Assembly (NCBI GenBank): GCA_002104985.1
Contig: MCGO01000026.1
Coordinates: 1-64,000 of the forward strand
Length of the DNA stretch: 64,000 nucleotides
From: Rhizoclosmatium globosum
Taxonomy: Eukaryota > Chytridiomycota > Chytridiomycetes > Chytridiales > Chytriomycetaceae
Reading direction: 5' to 3'
Positions 1 through 10,795 of the stretch are shown here, in pieces; positions within the stretch are counted from its first letter, which is position 1; every line of letters starts with the position of its first letter. The notes below the pieces were generated by a model. That model did not search any database. It was given only the letters and a program-made list of their open reading frames with translations, and was not told the DNA's origin. The position numbers were made by a program, and so were the translations under genes.

Positions 1-2
1 AG

Positions 3-302
3 GAAAACAATTGGCTCCTTCATCTCAGTGGGTATCTGATGGACATTGCAGATCAGTGCAAGCGGTACTGCACAATTCACACAGAAGCGAGTATTCGGTA
101 TTCTCGAGCCCATGAAATCGTCACAGTCACCATCATTCTTATTCCCTTTTTCGTCAGTGCTTTGTCCATGGTGCCATCCACGCTTCTCAAAGACGAATCA
201 AGTCAGGCTGCTCGTGTCATCCCTATTATCACAGGAGTTCTTGGTTTATTTGGAACCATGCTCGGTACGCTCAACAAGTCAATGCACCCTAGGTCCAGTT
301 GA
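3..302 (+). CDS. SLATT-like two-transmembrane protein, truncated
   Basis: No symbol. An ATG at 39 opens an 87-residue ORF, but the frame is open to the window edge, so the true start may lie upstream. It begins with a Cys/His-rich amphipathic stretch (CKRYCTIHTEASIRYSRAHE) followed by two hydrophobic segments (about residues 28-46 and 60-79). This order matches SLATT-domain proteins, two-helix membrane proteins known from bacterial defence loci and from large DNA viruses and protists. The conserved C-terminal helix expected after the second membrane span is missing: the frame ends a few residues later, exactly where a 46-bp direct repeat starts. I infer a truncated gene or remnant. Family assignment is by eye only; any other small two-helix protein is possible. 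Confidence 0.4.
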   Translation, partial: ENNWLLHLSGYLMDIADQCKRYCTIHTEASIRYSRAHEIVTVTIILIPFFVSALSMVPSTLLKDESSQAARVIPIITGVLGLFGTMLGTLNKSMHPRSS

Positions 303-641
303 CCATCTTAACCCATCCCAACACTAAGGGTATAAACAGGATGGGTTAGAAAAAAGTGGTGTGGGAAATGGTGTTTTTATGTTTATTTAGTGTATAAAAT
401 TAATGTATAAATGTTCTTTTATTGATAAGTGAGCAGTTAGAGAGAAGGAGTCTGCATCTGCGTCTGTGTCTGCATCTGCATCTGCGTCTGCAAGACATAA
501 CCCAAATTAAAACCTGGCCCCAACAAACACTTAACAGTATTCTTTGAGGTTGAAATAAGAGTTATATTGGTTGTTTTGACCATTTATGCAGGTATGGTCC
601 AGTTGACCATCTTAACCCATCCCAACACTAAGGGTATAAAC
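292..641. repeat. 46-bp direct repeat pair flanking a microsatellite
   Basis: Two identical 46-bp copies (292-337 and 596-641), starting GGTCCAGTTGACC and ending GGGTATAAAC, lie 304 bp apart. The first copy coincides with the end of the truncated SLATT-like frame. The spacer holds the TCTGCA-type microsatellite at 451-492 and otherwise nothing I recognise. The pair may be the trace of a deletion or of a small repeat family. Confidence 0.8.
451..492. repeat. Hexanucleotide microsatellite (TCTGCA/TCTGCG/TCTGTG)7
   Basis: Seven 6-bp units in a row, 42 bp, varying only at the fifth and sixth bases of the unit. It lies in noncoding sequence. Confidence 0.9.
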
Positions 642-861
642 CCTAGTCCTAACCCTAAGAAACCCACAGAGGCTCCAAAGCACGCTTTCGAACTTTGCGA
701 GGGAAGAAAGGACTCCTGGCCCAATGACTTGCTTCTGTCTGATTATTTCCTTCAATTGTCTCATTAGTGCTTTGGTGAATTGCATTTTCAGCAGCATACA
801 GCAAACAACGAGGCTTTTTAATAGAGGATGCTCTACAAGAATATTCAAAAAAAAATAAAAT
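642..861. other. Noncoding stretch
   Basis: No gene recognised. It holds the 3' flank of the minus-strand gene that ends at 862 and a single CCTAACCCTAA-like motif near 648, too short to call telomeric. Confidence 0.5.
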
Positions 862-2416
862 CTAGTTCAGTGCACCAGCACTCTCAGAACCCAATGCACC
901 CCCTTGAATCCCATTTGTATTTCTAGTCGCATGAACAGCTTCAATCCTCTCAGCAACAACACCACCTTCTTCTTCCAGAGTAGCAAACTGTCGGCCAGCA
1001 ATGGCATCCTTAACCCAACCAAAATATGATTGCCCAGGTTTGTCAATACCGTTGAGGGCTCGTTTCCGACCAATGAGGTAGATTCTGAGAGCAATTAGAG
1101 CAAGTCCTGCAATTATTCCACCGACAATTCCACCAATTAATGTTGTCGTGATTGCCGTTGAGTTTGATTGTTGGTATCCGGGAGCTCCTGGGAGGGGAGT
1201 AGTACCTTTTGAGTAAATGTTTTTAGTTTAATTTGATGGATACGTTTTTCTCACCGGTTGGGTTGAAGAAACGACCAATGGTGGGATTGAATGGACTTGT
1301 GTTACAGAAAGAGTAGGACAGGGAGAAGGATGATGGACAGTTGGACGAGACTGTACGGTATCCGGCAGAGTATGCCAAGTTTCTTGCCCAAGTTGGAGCC
1401 CATTTCGAGTCAAAAGTCTTTGAAGAAAGCATTCCAATGATATCAGCCAAAAGAGTTTCTGGCTGAGAAGGAGCCGAGTTTTCGAAATCGTCAAAACCAT
1501 TTGTTGTGACAAGTTTGTCAAAACGGAAGATGAAAGAGTTGAAGCCGTTGAGGAAGTAGTAGCCTGGCGTTTCCGTGTTTAAACTATATATTTTCGACCA
1601 AAGAGCCAAATCGTAGGATTTCGTGCCCTCGTTAGTCACATCAACAACAAAGTCGGCAGTACGAGCCAAGTTCTGGAACGAGGACACATCACTAGCGACA
1701 AGAGGAACGACCCCCGCGTCAGAAAGAATTGATTTCCAGAAAGTGGTCAAGGCAGGCTCAGGGGTTACAACGGTATTCGACGACAGATCCACGGCAGAGA
1801 TGACAGCAACTGGCTGGGCACCGGCAACACCTGCCTTGCTGGACACGTACGATGCCGCCTTCTGTTTCAAGCACGAGTACGTGTTGACTGTCGTTGCGAA
1901 CGAGGCCGTACCTTGACCGGTAAATGCAAAGAAGGCATCAAAAAAGACGATCCATTCGGCCTGGGCAAGAGCACTTTGTTCACTTTGGATCGCTGTTTGG
2001 ACGTCAATTGCACCAGATCCAAACGTGACAGTCGATGAGCCAGAAGCAGACGCGTTTGACAGCGAGCATGGCGTAGTGGCAAAAGATGCGCCAATTGCAG
2101 TGATCGCAGCTTCCTTGTTGAGTCTCTGGAGGAAGCCAGTGACGGTCTGTTGCTGCACACCGACACTTGCGACAGGAACAGTGATCGCACCAGTAACTGA
2201 ACCACTTGGATTGTTACATGCAGAGAGTGTGATGGTCTGGCTGCCAACCTTCAATGTCAACATGTAGTCTGTGGAGCCTGTCACGGCAAAGTTCTTGGCG
2301 TACTTGATCGAAGGCACTGAGGCAAATGGCGCGCTTGAAAGGGGACAGCCAGAAGACTGTGCATTACATCCAAGTTGCGAGAGGGAAAGTGCAGCTGCAA
2401 ATGAAAGAAGGTGCAT
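862..2416 (-). CDS. Secreted single-pass protein, periplasmic-binding-protein-like
   Basis: The start is the ATG at 2416, because only there does a signal peptide follow (hydrophobic run ending in CNAQSSG). The longer reading frame upstream has no ATG. The ectodomain of about 390 residues is rich in Ser, Thr and Ala. Its middle (a VGVQQQTVTGFLQRLNKE segment, then an EWIVFFDAFF segment) resembles metal or vitamin substrate-binding folds of the BtuF/FepB type, which also occur as secreted proteins in fungi. An intron of about 49 nt (GTGAGA...AAAAG, about 1203-1251; an alternative acceptor 18 nt further on keeps the frame) joins a last exon with one transmembrane helix (IGGIVGGIIAGLALIALRIY) and a cytosolic tail. 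A membrane-anchored surface binding protein is inferred; ligand unknown. Confidence 0.6.
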
Positions 2417-3616
2417 TTTTGGAGGAGACCACTGGTGAGATTCAACTTGCCAAAACAGAAGAATGAGGATGGCGCAAGACCCTATGCACAACCCTCTGAC
2501 GAAGTAATGAAATTCCACTGCAAAAGATAGTGTCCTACCTCTTCTGCAGGTCCAACATGTCCTACCTTACAATCTATGTCTCCGGCGGACTCTTTTTGCA
2601 ATAGGACGGGCGAAAAATTACCCATGATTTTCTATTCCGCCAAAAGCAATCATTTGTTTCCAGGGCTGATCAGTACCATCTCAGCCTCTAGCATAGAAGG
2701 TAACCATTCAAAACCAAAAGCATCAAAACGCTCCAACAGAAAAAAATAACGCCAAATAAAAACATGCAATATGTCCAGTCAGAGTCGGACCTTATTCAGT
2801 CAGACATCAACTTGAAATCTAGTTGACGGATCTATCGCATTCACTTTACCTCCACCAAACCCCATAAACTTCCCCATACCACCATCTCGCAACAGTAACA
2901 ACAACAACAAATTCACAATTCGCACCTTCAGTAAGGCTGCCATCCCCTACAACAGATGACAAAATCAAGAATCGCGAGTTATGGGAACTTGAGCTGATTA
3001 TGGTCGATAGGCATAGGCATTGTATAATGCTGCGCATAAGGAAGCTATGAGCAGTTGGCAAAAGGGAGGTGCGAATTGACAACGGCTTTGACAAATGCGG
3101 CCGGCCGTTGCTTCATAAATCCTTCAAAAATCCATTCTTAAAGTAAGTCAGGAGCTTCACATGAAATTAATTAAAAGAAAGATTTTGGTGAAAAATGATA
3201 CATATTGTTAGACAGACAATTGCTTATTATCCTTTGGTGCACTGAATGTAATTTTCTTCTAAAAGTAAATAAACACTTGCATTTATTATTGCATTTATTA
3301 TTGCATTTATTATTGCATTTATTAGATGGAATGGTGGAATGGTCAAAGGTTGTCTGCGACAGACGAGAATTTGTATTGTAGAATGCGTCAAGCATGGCAA
3401 AAACACCTCATATCGTGTAACTGAATCTCAAGCCATGCCACGTAATTTATCGCTCATTCTGGATTTCATGTTTGGACTTGAACATCTTGAAAGAATGATT
3501 CCCAAAATAAACAATCTTACAACGAGTGCATAAATCATGTGCGGATTCTAGAAAGCTGAGATTACTCGGGCTTTAAACAATATTAAAACATGAGCACGGG
3601 CAGGAACCAAAAAAAT
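2417..3616. other. Intergenic region with a 12-bp tandem repeat
   Basis: No convincing gene. Short open frames here lack start context, codon bias and introns. At 3277-3324 a 12-bp unit (TTGCATTTATTA) is repeated four times. The first 100 bp is probably the promoter of the minus-strand secreted protein. Confidence 0.6.
3277..3324. repeat. 12-bp tandem repeat, four copies
   Basis: Unit TTGCATTTATTA repeated four times with one change in the last base. It encodes an Asn/Lys/Cys-rich shadow frame on the minus strand that is not a gene. Confidence 0.9.
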
Positions 3617-5029
3617 TTATTGTATGTTCAAGATGGAAAGAATACGATGTTTGTCACTTGTGTTTGGTAATTTTTGTGCATTGCACTTGTCCGATTCCAA
3701 AACCAAAGCTCCTTGACTCATGACATAGTCCAAGATTTCAATCAGACCAGCCAGTTCCCTTGATTTATCCGTGACTTCATTCATGCATATTGCTGATTGC
3801 TGCAGAATTGATGTAAGCATTGTATCCGTCAAGCTTAGTTTCTCTTCTTCATGCAGGAAGCGAAACGTCTCGTAACTTCCTGACAATGCGACCAAATCAG
3901 CATCCCGAATACTTCCTCCGAACCCAGTTTCCATCAAATACTCAACCACATGAACGTGACCAGCCTGAGCAGCTTCTTGAAGGCCGCTCTCTCCTGGACT
4001 CCCCAATCCCTTTTCACAGAGATATCTCACAACATTCAAATGGCCTCGAGAAGCCGCATCCCCCACACACCAATTTGCAATAACCCCTTCTCTATTCGGC
4101 CGACCCGTCAACTCTTCAGACATGTTGCGAGTCCCCACAAGAAACTTGACTACATCCAGGCGGCCACTTTGTATCGCCCACAACATTGCATAGGATGTAC
4201 AACCTTCGGACCGTTCCTCATCAAGAAGACGGAGAATGCGCAAATCCCCGATACGCGAGGCACCGTCCATGGCATCTGTCGTGCAACCTTCTCTGTTACG
4301 ATTTGATTGGAGGAAGCGGACAATGTCGTAGTGGCCGCTAGAGGCAGCCGTGTCCATAACTGAAGGCGAAAAGGGTACGTTTTGAAGCGTGTGTAGGAAT
4401 TCGAGGGCGTGCAAGTTTCCGGCTTTTGCTGCGAGGAGGGGGATGTTTTGGTGCAGGAATAGCGGAGGGTCCGTTGACCAGGTTTCTTGTGGATATTGGT
4501 TGATGCATATTGTGTGGAAAATTGGAAGGAGGTGAAAGAGGTGCGAGTTTGCAGCGACAGTTTTGATTGATTGAGACATGTCATTGCGTGAAATTGTTTC
4601 TGGATGAGAAAGGAGGAAGTCTGTGAGCCACGTGTTTTGTGTTGCCAGACTTGTGGACAAGTTGTTCGACTGCCACACGTTGTGCGTTGGAACAAAGTGG
4701 TGGAGCCAAACTACTATTGCTGGATCACATGAGGCAAGGCTGATTTCAAGGGACAGTGCTTTCAGTGCTTTGTTTGTTGATGGAAAGCTGCTCTGCTGAA
4801 GCCCTGATAGCTTGAGTAGCTTGAGGCATTCAGCGTCAAAGTCGGTCAGGCCATTGGCAAAGAGATCATCCGCTAAAGCTGCTGCGAGGACACGGGATGC
4901 TTCTCTTTTCTTTGTTCTTATTATTAGCTGCGGTCTTATCAGTGGAACTGTACTTCGACATTGTCTGGCTGCTCCTTTGATGCCTCCAACGGAACGGCGT
5001 TTGTTCTGTTGGTTGATTGCATGTGGCAT
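3617..5029 (-). CDS. Ankyrin-repeat protein
   Basis: Single-exon frame of 470 residues from the ATG at 5029; the open frame begins 9 nt further upstream at a TTG. The first ~150 residues are a leader without recognisable domain and contain a weak F-box-like position (FPSTNKALKALSLEISL). From about residue 210 there are irregular ankyrin-type repeats with the signature GH/GR-x-x-V-V-x-F/Y-L and the EGCTTDAM / EGCTSYAM variant seen in expanded ankyrin families of chytrids, oomycetes and amoebae. At least six repeats are visible (for example SGHYDIVRFL, SGRLDVVKFL, RGHLNVVRYL, AGHVHVVEYL). Function is probably protein binding; partner unknown. No signal peptide or membrane segment. Confidence 0.75.
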   Translation of the reverse strand: MPHAINQQNKRRSVGGIKGAARQCRSTVPLIRPQLIIRTKKREASRVLAAALADDLFANGLTDFDAECLKLLKLSGLQQSSFPSTNKALKALSLEISLASCDPAIVVWLHHFVPTHNVWQSNNLSTSLATQNTWLTDFLLSHPETISRNDMSQSIKTVAANSHLFHLLPIFHTICINQYPQETWSTDPPLFLHQNIPLLAAKAGNLHALEFLHTLQNVPFSPSVMDTAASSGHYDIVRFLQSNRNREGCTTDAMDGASRIGDLRILRLLDEERSEGCTSYAMLWAIQSGRLDVVKFLVGTRNMSEELTGRPNREGVIANWCVGDAASRGHLNVVRYLCEKGLGSPGESGLQEAAQAGHVHVVEYLMETGFGGSIRDADLVALSGSYETFRFLHEEEKLSLTDTMLTSILQQSAICMNEVTDKSRELAGLIEILDYVMSQGALVLESDKCNAQKLPNTSDKHRILSILNIQ

Positions 5030-5139
5030 CAAAATCAATAGATAGATAGTAAAAAGAACTCCCGCAGATCAGCAACAAAAGCTGATACAACATTCTTCCT
5101 TCAACAAATACTCGCAAAGTCTCGAAATAGAAATCATTT

Positions 5140-5490
5140 TCATGCTTATCATGTGAAAGATTATTAAATACGAAAAAGAGTCAGACTTTAGCTTGGATAT
5201 GTTAAGCACGTCGCCCGCAATTGCTTGTTGATGTTTGGAACAGATCTCTATTGTATGGAAACACTCTTTTGCCTGTTCAAGAATCTCGGTCTCTTTTTTT
5301 TCCCATTCAATAAAGATCCAACATCATCCAATAGTTCCCCCATCAACGCGTTGCTAATTTGAATACCATTCAAGGGATTAGTACTAAACAGGAAACCATT
5401 CTCAGAGAAACCACATCCATAATCACAAGTGTCATCGCCTAATCGGGTGACGTTTACAGAAGGAGACACGTGAATCGCGTAATAACTAAA
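5140..5490 (-). pseudogene. Chimeric pseudogene: histidine-kinase piece fused to EXORDIUM-like piece
   Basis: Bases 5143-5382 closely match 15379-15630, the HisKA region of the hybrid histidine kinase in this window, in the same orientation and with many substitutions and small indels. The match stops at the sequence encoding NPLNGIQ. Bases 5383-5480 instead match the EXORDIUM-like gene: a piece of its intron (as at 47686), the CDYGCGFS codons, and the YYAIHVSPSVNVTRLGDD stretch that in the intact gene sits at 54610-54660. The joined reading frame is open for 87 codons but has no promoter or domain integrity. This is a patchwork of two unrelated genes, probably assembled by template switching or ectopic repair. 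Confidence 0.8.
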
Positions 5491-5855
5491 AGAAAAAATG
5501 AGTTTCTTCATTATGGGAGTAAACTTTTGTGTTCATGGGAGTGAAAACCCTCAAATTTCTGACGAAACTTTTCAAGTGAGTCAATCCCCTCATTCCCTTC
5601 GTCCCTCATCCCTTCCCCTCTGTGAGGTGTTTATAGTGGCCCACGTTAATTATAAGTGATCTATATATTTTGTACTATGTGCGATCATTCCGCAAACACT
5701 TTCTCAATGATCTGGTCTTTCAAGGCCCAGACCACTTGCCCCACTCAACAACCCGATCACCTTTCCTCCTTCCCCGCTTCCTTTTCTTTCCTTCTTCCTA
5801 CTATCAAATACCTTGTTTCTTCTTCTCGTGGCTGTCTTTATGACTCTCATGTTTG
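5491..5855. other. Noncoding stretch
   Basis: No gene supported. A pyrimidine-rich tract at about 5745-5830 precedes the decayed plus-strand gene. Confidence 0.4.
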
Positions 5856-5989
5856 ATTGTCTGTGAAGGAAGGTGTAAATCTCCACAGAGGCTACCTGTT
5901 TCCTGCTCTCCTCTCCTACTTCTTCACCATCATTTTATCATTGATACTGAACATGTTAAATAGATGTTTAACGTGTCCTCTTTCTCTGT

Positions 5990-8900
5990 CATTGCAGGTC
6001 TTGCCTTCTTGTTCAACGTTGTCGTCGTTGAAGGTATGTTCCCTTTCTGCAACAACCAACCACTGACAATACTATTCACAAAGCATCGTATGTTCTACAC
6101 AGTCTTTCCGTCTTTATTTGCCACTGTTTGACCTCTGTGGTTCAAGTCGACATAATCACAAATGCTCACCAGTGGTCTCCCACTACCGTCGAAGGTTTCC
6201 TCCTTTAACTCTGTCTTCCGATTGTGGACACTCAAGTATGTACCCTATCTATTCAATGGCGACTTGTAATTCTAACGTTTGTCCCTTCCACCACAACAGG
6301 TTACCCTGAAACTGTCACTCTGGTCTCTGGTTGCCATCACCTTCTCCTGCCCTCTTCCCTTCTTTCTACTTGTTTGGGAGAAAACTCAACATCAACATTC
6401 TGTGCGGCGCCAGTTCAAGTTCCACTCAAAATGGCTGAGAAATCATTCTCTCTTTGGGTCTGCCAAGTATGAACAAACAAGAAAAGAACACCGCCGACAC
6501 AAGTCATGGACCAAGAGAACTCTCAAAGCCTTGATGAAGGAGCTGAAGCTTGCTCAACTTGTGGAGTTGCTCTCGGGTTACGAACGACTTGTCCACGAGA
6601 TCAAGATTGCCGAGCTGCTTGCTCGCTATGAGAACCTTGTTACCCCGCTCTACTCACTACTTAGTACTGGATGTCTGCTTTTCTATGATTGGTGGATTGT
6701 TGGAACTCGTCAAGTTTGACTGGTACTCTTGGTTCTGAGTGCCATCTGCAACACTGTTTGTCGATCACCAGTTCCATCTCTCTGTTATCGTACCAAATGG
6801 ATCAATCGTTATGGTCCTTGTCTCCAACGACATGCAGCTTGGACGACGTCCACAGCCACACAGCCGATCCGCCATTCCAATCACTACTTCCACTCCAATT
6901 CTTACTTCCAACCAGTCCGATTTAGTCGTGGCCAGTCTAGTTATGGTTGAAACAACTGTTTTTCGAAATCCTCGTCTGTCACAGACGACGTCTGGCCAAC
7001 CCAAGATTCCATCTACAAAGAAAAGTCCTCGCTCTTCTGGGATTTGGTTCTCGGATATGAATACACAAGTCTCGCCATCTCGTTCTATCCCTGTTGACGA
7101 CACTGCTCAAGCTGTTGCGTTGCTGTGACAAGTAATTCTCTTCCAGTTGGAAAGCACACCCATTCCCATCTTGAGTATCTACTCAGGTGACTGTATTGAA
7201 CACTCAAGCAGTCGGCTATTCACTGGATTCCATGTCGCATCAAGATTGGATTCCAACTCCCGAGCTTGCATTGGCCGTATTTGGTTCAGCCCAATCCAGC
7301 CATATTCTCGCCATGATCGTCGCCCCTTCCATTATTCCCGCCAATCATCGACAACTGTATGTTATTCTCTTGTTATATTCAGACTAGTGTTGTCTCACTG
7401 GTTTTTTTAGGATTCTGATCTCAACGTCGGCGACTCTTCTGCGACTATATCACGTGGTGATTACCTCGACGTAGCTACAACACCAAGACCAAAGAATCTC
7501 AACCAAATAGATTATCAGTTTGAGGAAGAGACGACTGTCCCACTGGGGTCCAACACTTCAGCCAGCCGTTGAAGGCGAAACAAGTTCTATTTCCGTTTTG
7601 ACTGCTTCTCCGTTACCTGAATATGCTCCATTCAAAATGTCTGGCTCTGATGCAACTTTTATTCCTTCTGCCTTTCCTCAAGCCGTTGAAGCCGAGTCGT
7701 ATACTGCGTCCACATTGTCTGCTCCTCCAATATCAGAATATGTTTCGATTATTGTGACTGATTCTGAGACAGAAAGTGAACCCTCAACTTTTAATGAGTC
7801 TGACCTTGAATCTGTGGCTGAAGGAGAGGTAATATCTTGATTGATACTATGTTGAATCTAACTCATGATGATAAAGTCAATGATATTGATTCCGACCAAC
7901 TTGATTGGTTTCAGCGATTTGGTTTCGACGATTGGGATGACTCTAACTCTGACTTGGACTTGGGTGTGGACTTGGAGGTGGATTCAGGCGTGGATTTGGA
8001 TGTGGACTCTGATAACAGACTGGAAGATTTGCTGATCGGAACCACAACTTTGAACCTGGACAGCTTTGATGCGATTGATCTGTTTGAGCTCGAGCAAGAC
8101 CTGGGGGATCTGGATCTTGGGTTTGGCACTGCTCCGTCCGAGCAAAGAAAGGAAATCAATCAAAACCCCCCACAAAACCAGTGAAGTCGAAAGCAACGAA
8201 AGCGAAATCGGCGAAAGAGAAAGGAAAGAGAGCTATCGATGTTGAAGAGAATCCTCCTTTGGATTGGTGAGTTTTGCAAAATGTCTGTCATGTTGATTCT
8301 AACCACATTATTATTGTTTCGTAACAGGAGCCTTTGTCTCTGATCCGCGTCAAAGTACCTCGAGGTTCTATCTACGTTGATGCCAGCACGTCGCTTATTC
8401 CCAACACCCTGAGGCCGCGCCACCGTTTGTTTGCTCGTGCTTATGATAGGTCCTTGAGTACATCTCAATCGCTACCTACTTGTCAAGCATTTTTGGATAC
8501 TATTCACGGTATGACCATCCATGAAGCTCTGGCCTCCTTTGAGTCTCAGTTTAGGTTCGTTCATCCAGCCGGGCTTGCTCGCAATCGCATTATTTCCGTG
8601 CGCAGACACAATGTTGAAAATAATCTTGAGGGTGAAACACAGTTCAGTATAGTACCTCAACTGTACAAGTGTCCTCAGGGTATAATTGATGGATTGGATC
8701 ACTGCAGCTGTTTCACAGGTGACTGGAGCTACAGTATCAATCAAGCAACCTTTGATGTACTGCGAGAGACCCATGCTGCTACTGTATTACCTCTGAGTGG
8801 AAGTTCGGAACAGTTGAGGCAGGAGTTGGTATCTCGAAGGCAAAACGTTGTTCCGACTGTTGTGTTTATCTTGGCGCTGAATCGGTTAGTTCTCTTTCTT

Positions 8901-10592
8901 GTATTCATATTGTTGGAGTTGACGCTTTTTGATTTACAGGTATCTGTTCTTTCCAAAGATACTCCTGGATGTTGGTGAGGATCGTTCACTGACACCAATC
9001 TTTTCAACATCCATCTTGCGAAACTTATTTCAAACTCACCCAAAGCTGTATCACAGGTTTGTTTTGAATCTTGTCAATTTTGTATTTTACTTACGTGGTG
9101 TACTGTTATAGGACGACACTTGTCCTGTTTGCCCTCAAGATGGATATTGTCAAGACTTGATTCGACACATGATTGAGTCACACCCAAACTATGATCCAGC
9201 TGTTACCGCTGTTCCTACTGCTCTCGTTGCTCCCGTTGCTCCCGTTGCTCTAGATTCTCCAGATTCTCCAGGTCTGGCTGATCCCGCTACTACAGTCATT
9301 CCATCCACAAACACCAACTCAGTTGTGAACCGACAATTGGTGGCTGGTTCTGACGCCTCTCGCTGTGTCACGTTGCTTGGGATTATGGACGTTCGTCTAG
9401 TAAACCAGGCCTTCCTTCAAAATGGGATCAAGTCACGTGTATTCAGTCAATCATCCAGCAACAGCAGCTCACTCTATGCGTCCAGGCAGTTATCCAATTT
9501 GGATCAAGACCAACGATGGAAAAAGTTGAAACCTCCACGGAACAGCCATGACAAATCGGGAGCTTAAACTTCATGACTTTATTGTTCTTCGCCATCTACC
9601 TGGCAGGCATTCACAAATGGTGATCCGACGGACGTTGACTTAACTAATGTATATCACGCCTTGAAGAATCAAGACGTTTTCAAAGCTATGGTCCATAGTT
9701 GGCGCACCGACTTGACTTTGCACCACCCAATAAATCCAAGCTGAGTGACAAGGAGGCAATGGAGTTACTATTCGAAAGCACCTGATTTCACCAAAGAACC
9801 AATGACGTTTTCAGGAGCTACGGAGCTTGGTGTTGTATTATTCCTCAAGAATAATGATTCAAAGATATCTCATGTATGTTTTTCTATTCTTCCACTTCTT
9901 TCCAAGTATTAAAGCTGAGCATTGACCAACAGATTCTACCTTTGTTTCAAGTGCTAGCTACAACTTCTTTCAATTCCACGAGGAACCAACCTGTCTCTGC
10001 CAAAATCAAAGTGCTGGGCCTTCACTCAATTCTTCTGGGCGAGACTGTGGTTCTTCGGGATTTCCGATCTCAAACAACTCATTTGCTCCACGTGGGGAAA
10101 GAGTCGCATCAAAGACTCTATTCCATTTCTCAGCCGTTCACAGGACCTAACGGCAACGAGACCCAAGAATGAACTTATTTCTCCAGCTTGGAATGATACT
10201 CTTCGACGTGTTCGAGGCCACTTGGGTGATATGCCTGCCTCTCTTGTTTCTGTGCCCTGTCAGTCAAGACAATGCCTCTGTGTATCGCAACAACTTCAAT
10301 ACAGCCATAAGGAAGCTCTTGTTCCGTCACCCAAAATTCAAGAATTCCAACAATCTTGTTTGAACGCTGCCATCACAACCCACTTTGGTCGAGGTCGGGT
10401 CGTACAACCCATGTCTTCTCCTCAATCTGAATATGCAAAACATGCGCGCAGTAGTTCAAAGGTGGTTAAAGCTGGAAGAATCTCTTGTTGATGTTCGAGG
10501 GCTGGATTCACATCCAGTTGGATTCATTATCCCTCTGCTCCGTCAACAGAGATTATCACAATATAAACTCTTTATATTTATCTTTATTTAAT
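5990..10592 (+). pseudogene. Broken multi-exon gene of unknown function
   Basis: A chain of coding-like segments with intron-like gaps runs along the plus strand, but no continuous reading frame can be built. The best segments are 7190-7370 and 7408-7560; 7560-7835 (acidic, Ser/Glu-rich); 7921-8270 (Asp/Leu-rich, then a Lys-rich KPVKSKATKAKSAKEKGK stretch); 8328-8885, 8940-9056 and 9111-9567; and 9600-10490. Introns such as 8886-8939 (GTTAGT...TTACAG) splice in frame. Others do not: near 8166 a run of six C needs one more base, near 9110 the frame jumps, and 9700-9790 carries two shifts. After 9110 a frame reads DDTCPVCPQDGYCQ...RHMIESH, a possible Cys/His zinc site. I recognise no family. 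It may be an old transposon protein or a decayed host gene. Confidence 0.45.
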
Positions 10593-10795
10593 TGTAAATA
10601 AAACACATCTTCTCGACTCATACTTCTTGCTTCGAAGGACACAACACTTAACATCTTCCTAGGAGATATAGTGAAAGGGACGCCTTGACCATCCGTGGGT
10701 TGTGCTTTTGGATCTAGCAGTATGGGTTTTCAAGCTGCTCAGAGAGATTGAGAAGATTTAATGGTTTTCAACCAATCAGAACGCTTCATCACAGT
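10593..10795. other. AT-rich spacer between the broken gene and the copia fragment
   Basis: Nothing recognised apart from an AT-rich, possibly polyadenylation-like tract at 10561-10610. Confidence 0.4.

Noticed and set aside
632..660. Telomere-like CCTAACCCTAAG
   Set aside because: Less than two units; not evidence of a telomere.
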